Shown here: one piece after another, positions 63,959 through 64,000 of the stretch
Position numbering within the stretch: position 1 is the first letter of the stretch
How the letters are laid out: every line of letters begins with the position of its first letter
Origin: Gammaproteobacteria bacterium
GTDB lineage: Bacteria > Pseudomonadota > Gammaproteobacteria > Tenderiales > Tenderiaceae
Assembly (NCBI GenBank): GCA_016200485.1
Contig: JACQEP010000019.1
Location: 36,324 to 100,323 of the forward strand
Direction: 5' to 3'
Length of the DNA stretch: 64,000 nucleotides
Translations under genes and position numbers: made by a program
The notes under the pieces: generated by a model
What the model saw: only the letters and a program-made list of their open reading frames with translations
Database searches by the model: none
What the model was told of the DNA's origin: nothing

Positions 63959-64000
63959 ATGAAGCTTACAACGATTGGGTTGGATCTGGCAAAGAGTGTA
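63959..64000 (+). CDS. IS110-family transposase, N-terminus only
   Basis: Only 14 codons are inside the window: MKLTTIGLDLAKSV. The IGLDLAK segment is the first catalytic Asp strand of the IS110 DEDD transposase/recombinase family. GAGGAG lies 8-9 bases before the ATG. The gene continues beyond the right edge, so completeness is unknown. Confidence 0.75.
   Translation, partial: MKLTTIGLDLAKSV

Overview
The window reads as the chromosome of a free-living, respiring gammaproteobacterium of moderate GC content. The evidence is gene order and content: miaB-phoH-ybeY-corC-lnt, then ybeL-like/leuS-lptE-holA, a lexA-sulA/imuA pair behind two consensus LexA boxes, apaG, purT, a cytochrome c4, DUF2835- and DUF6763-type small proteins, and an ammonium channel gene behind a sigma-54/NtrC type control region. 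I cannot name the genus from sequence alone. I saw no rRNA, tRNA or CRISPR array.

Layout. 1-4.5 kb: an unrecognised protein, then a periplasmic binding protein translationally coupled to a GGDEF-EAL sensor. 4.5-12 kb: SOS genes; a cNMP-binding/rhodanese fusion; a decayed pcm gene; mazG overlapping a gene for a four-haem protein. 12-22 kb: a DMT permease, Hsp20, a VOC protein, a PhnA-like protein, cytochrome c4, an M28 peptidase, and a minus-strand run of CHASE2-cyclase, SH3 protein, M48 protease and FadL-like porin. 22-36 kb: apaG, arsC-like, a response-regulator cyclase, srkA, MFS, glycogen phosphorylase, grxC, purT, HDOD, cysK and outer-membrane/transport genes. 36-43.6 kb: a signalling and surface-protein locus (cNMP-binding regulator, Slam-like TPR/beta-barrel protein, FecR plus duplicated TbpB-like-domain protein behind a perfect CRP-type site, CHASE2 adenylate cyclase, PilZ protein). 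43.9-52.7 kb: amtB, the miaB-lnt cluster, an FGE-like protein and a VIT1/CCC1 transporter. 52.7-64 kb: accessory DNA interleaved with core genes: a palindromic MITE-like element, a PIN-domain protein, a DUF2283-type two-gene module between two copies of the ybeL 3' end, leuS-lptE-holA, a Fic protein with two tandem palindromic operators, repeat-rich DNA, several orphan genes, and the first codons of an IS110-family transposase.

Cyclic nucleotides are the theme. Three class III cyclases (two CHASE2-anchored, one response-regulator type), three proteins with cNMP-binding domains and a consensus CRP site lie within 40 kb. c-di-GMP is represented by the GGDEF-EAL and PilZ proteins. The most interesting hypothesis is that the 36-43 kb locus couples cAMP signalling to a Slam-like export route for a FecR-domain surface or secreted protein.

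Intergenic DNA carries several families of short palindromic repeats. Some supply functional parts of genes: stop codons of purT and lnt, the start region of lptE, and the ribosome binding site of srkA.
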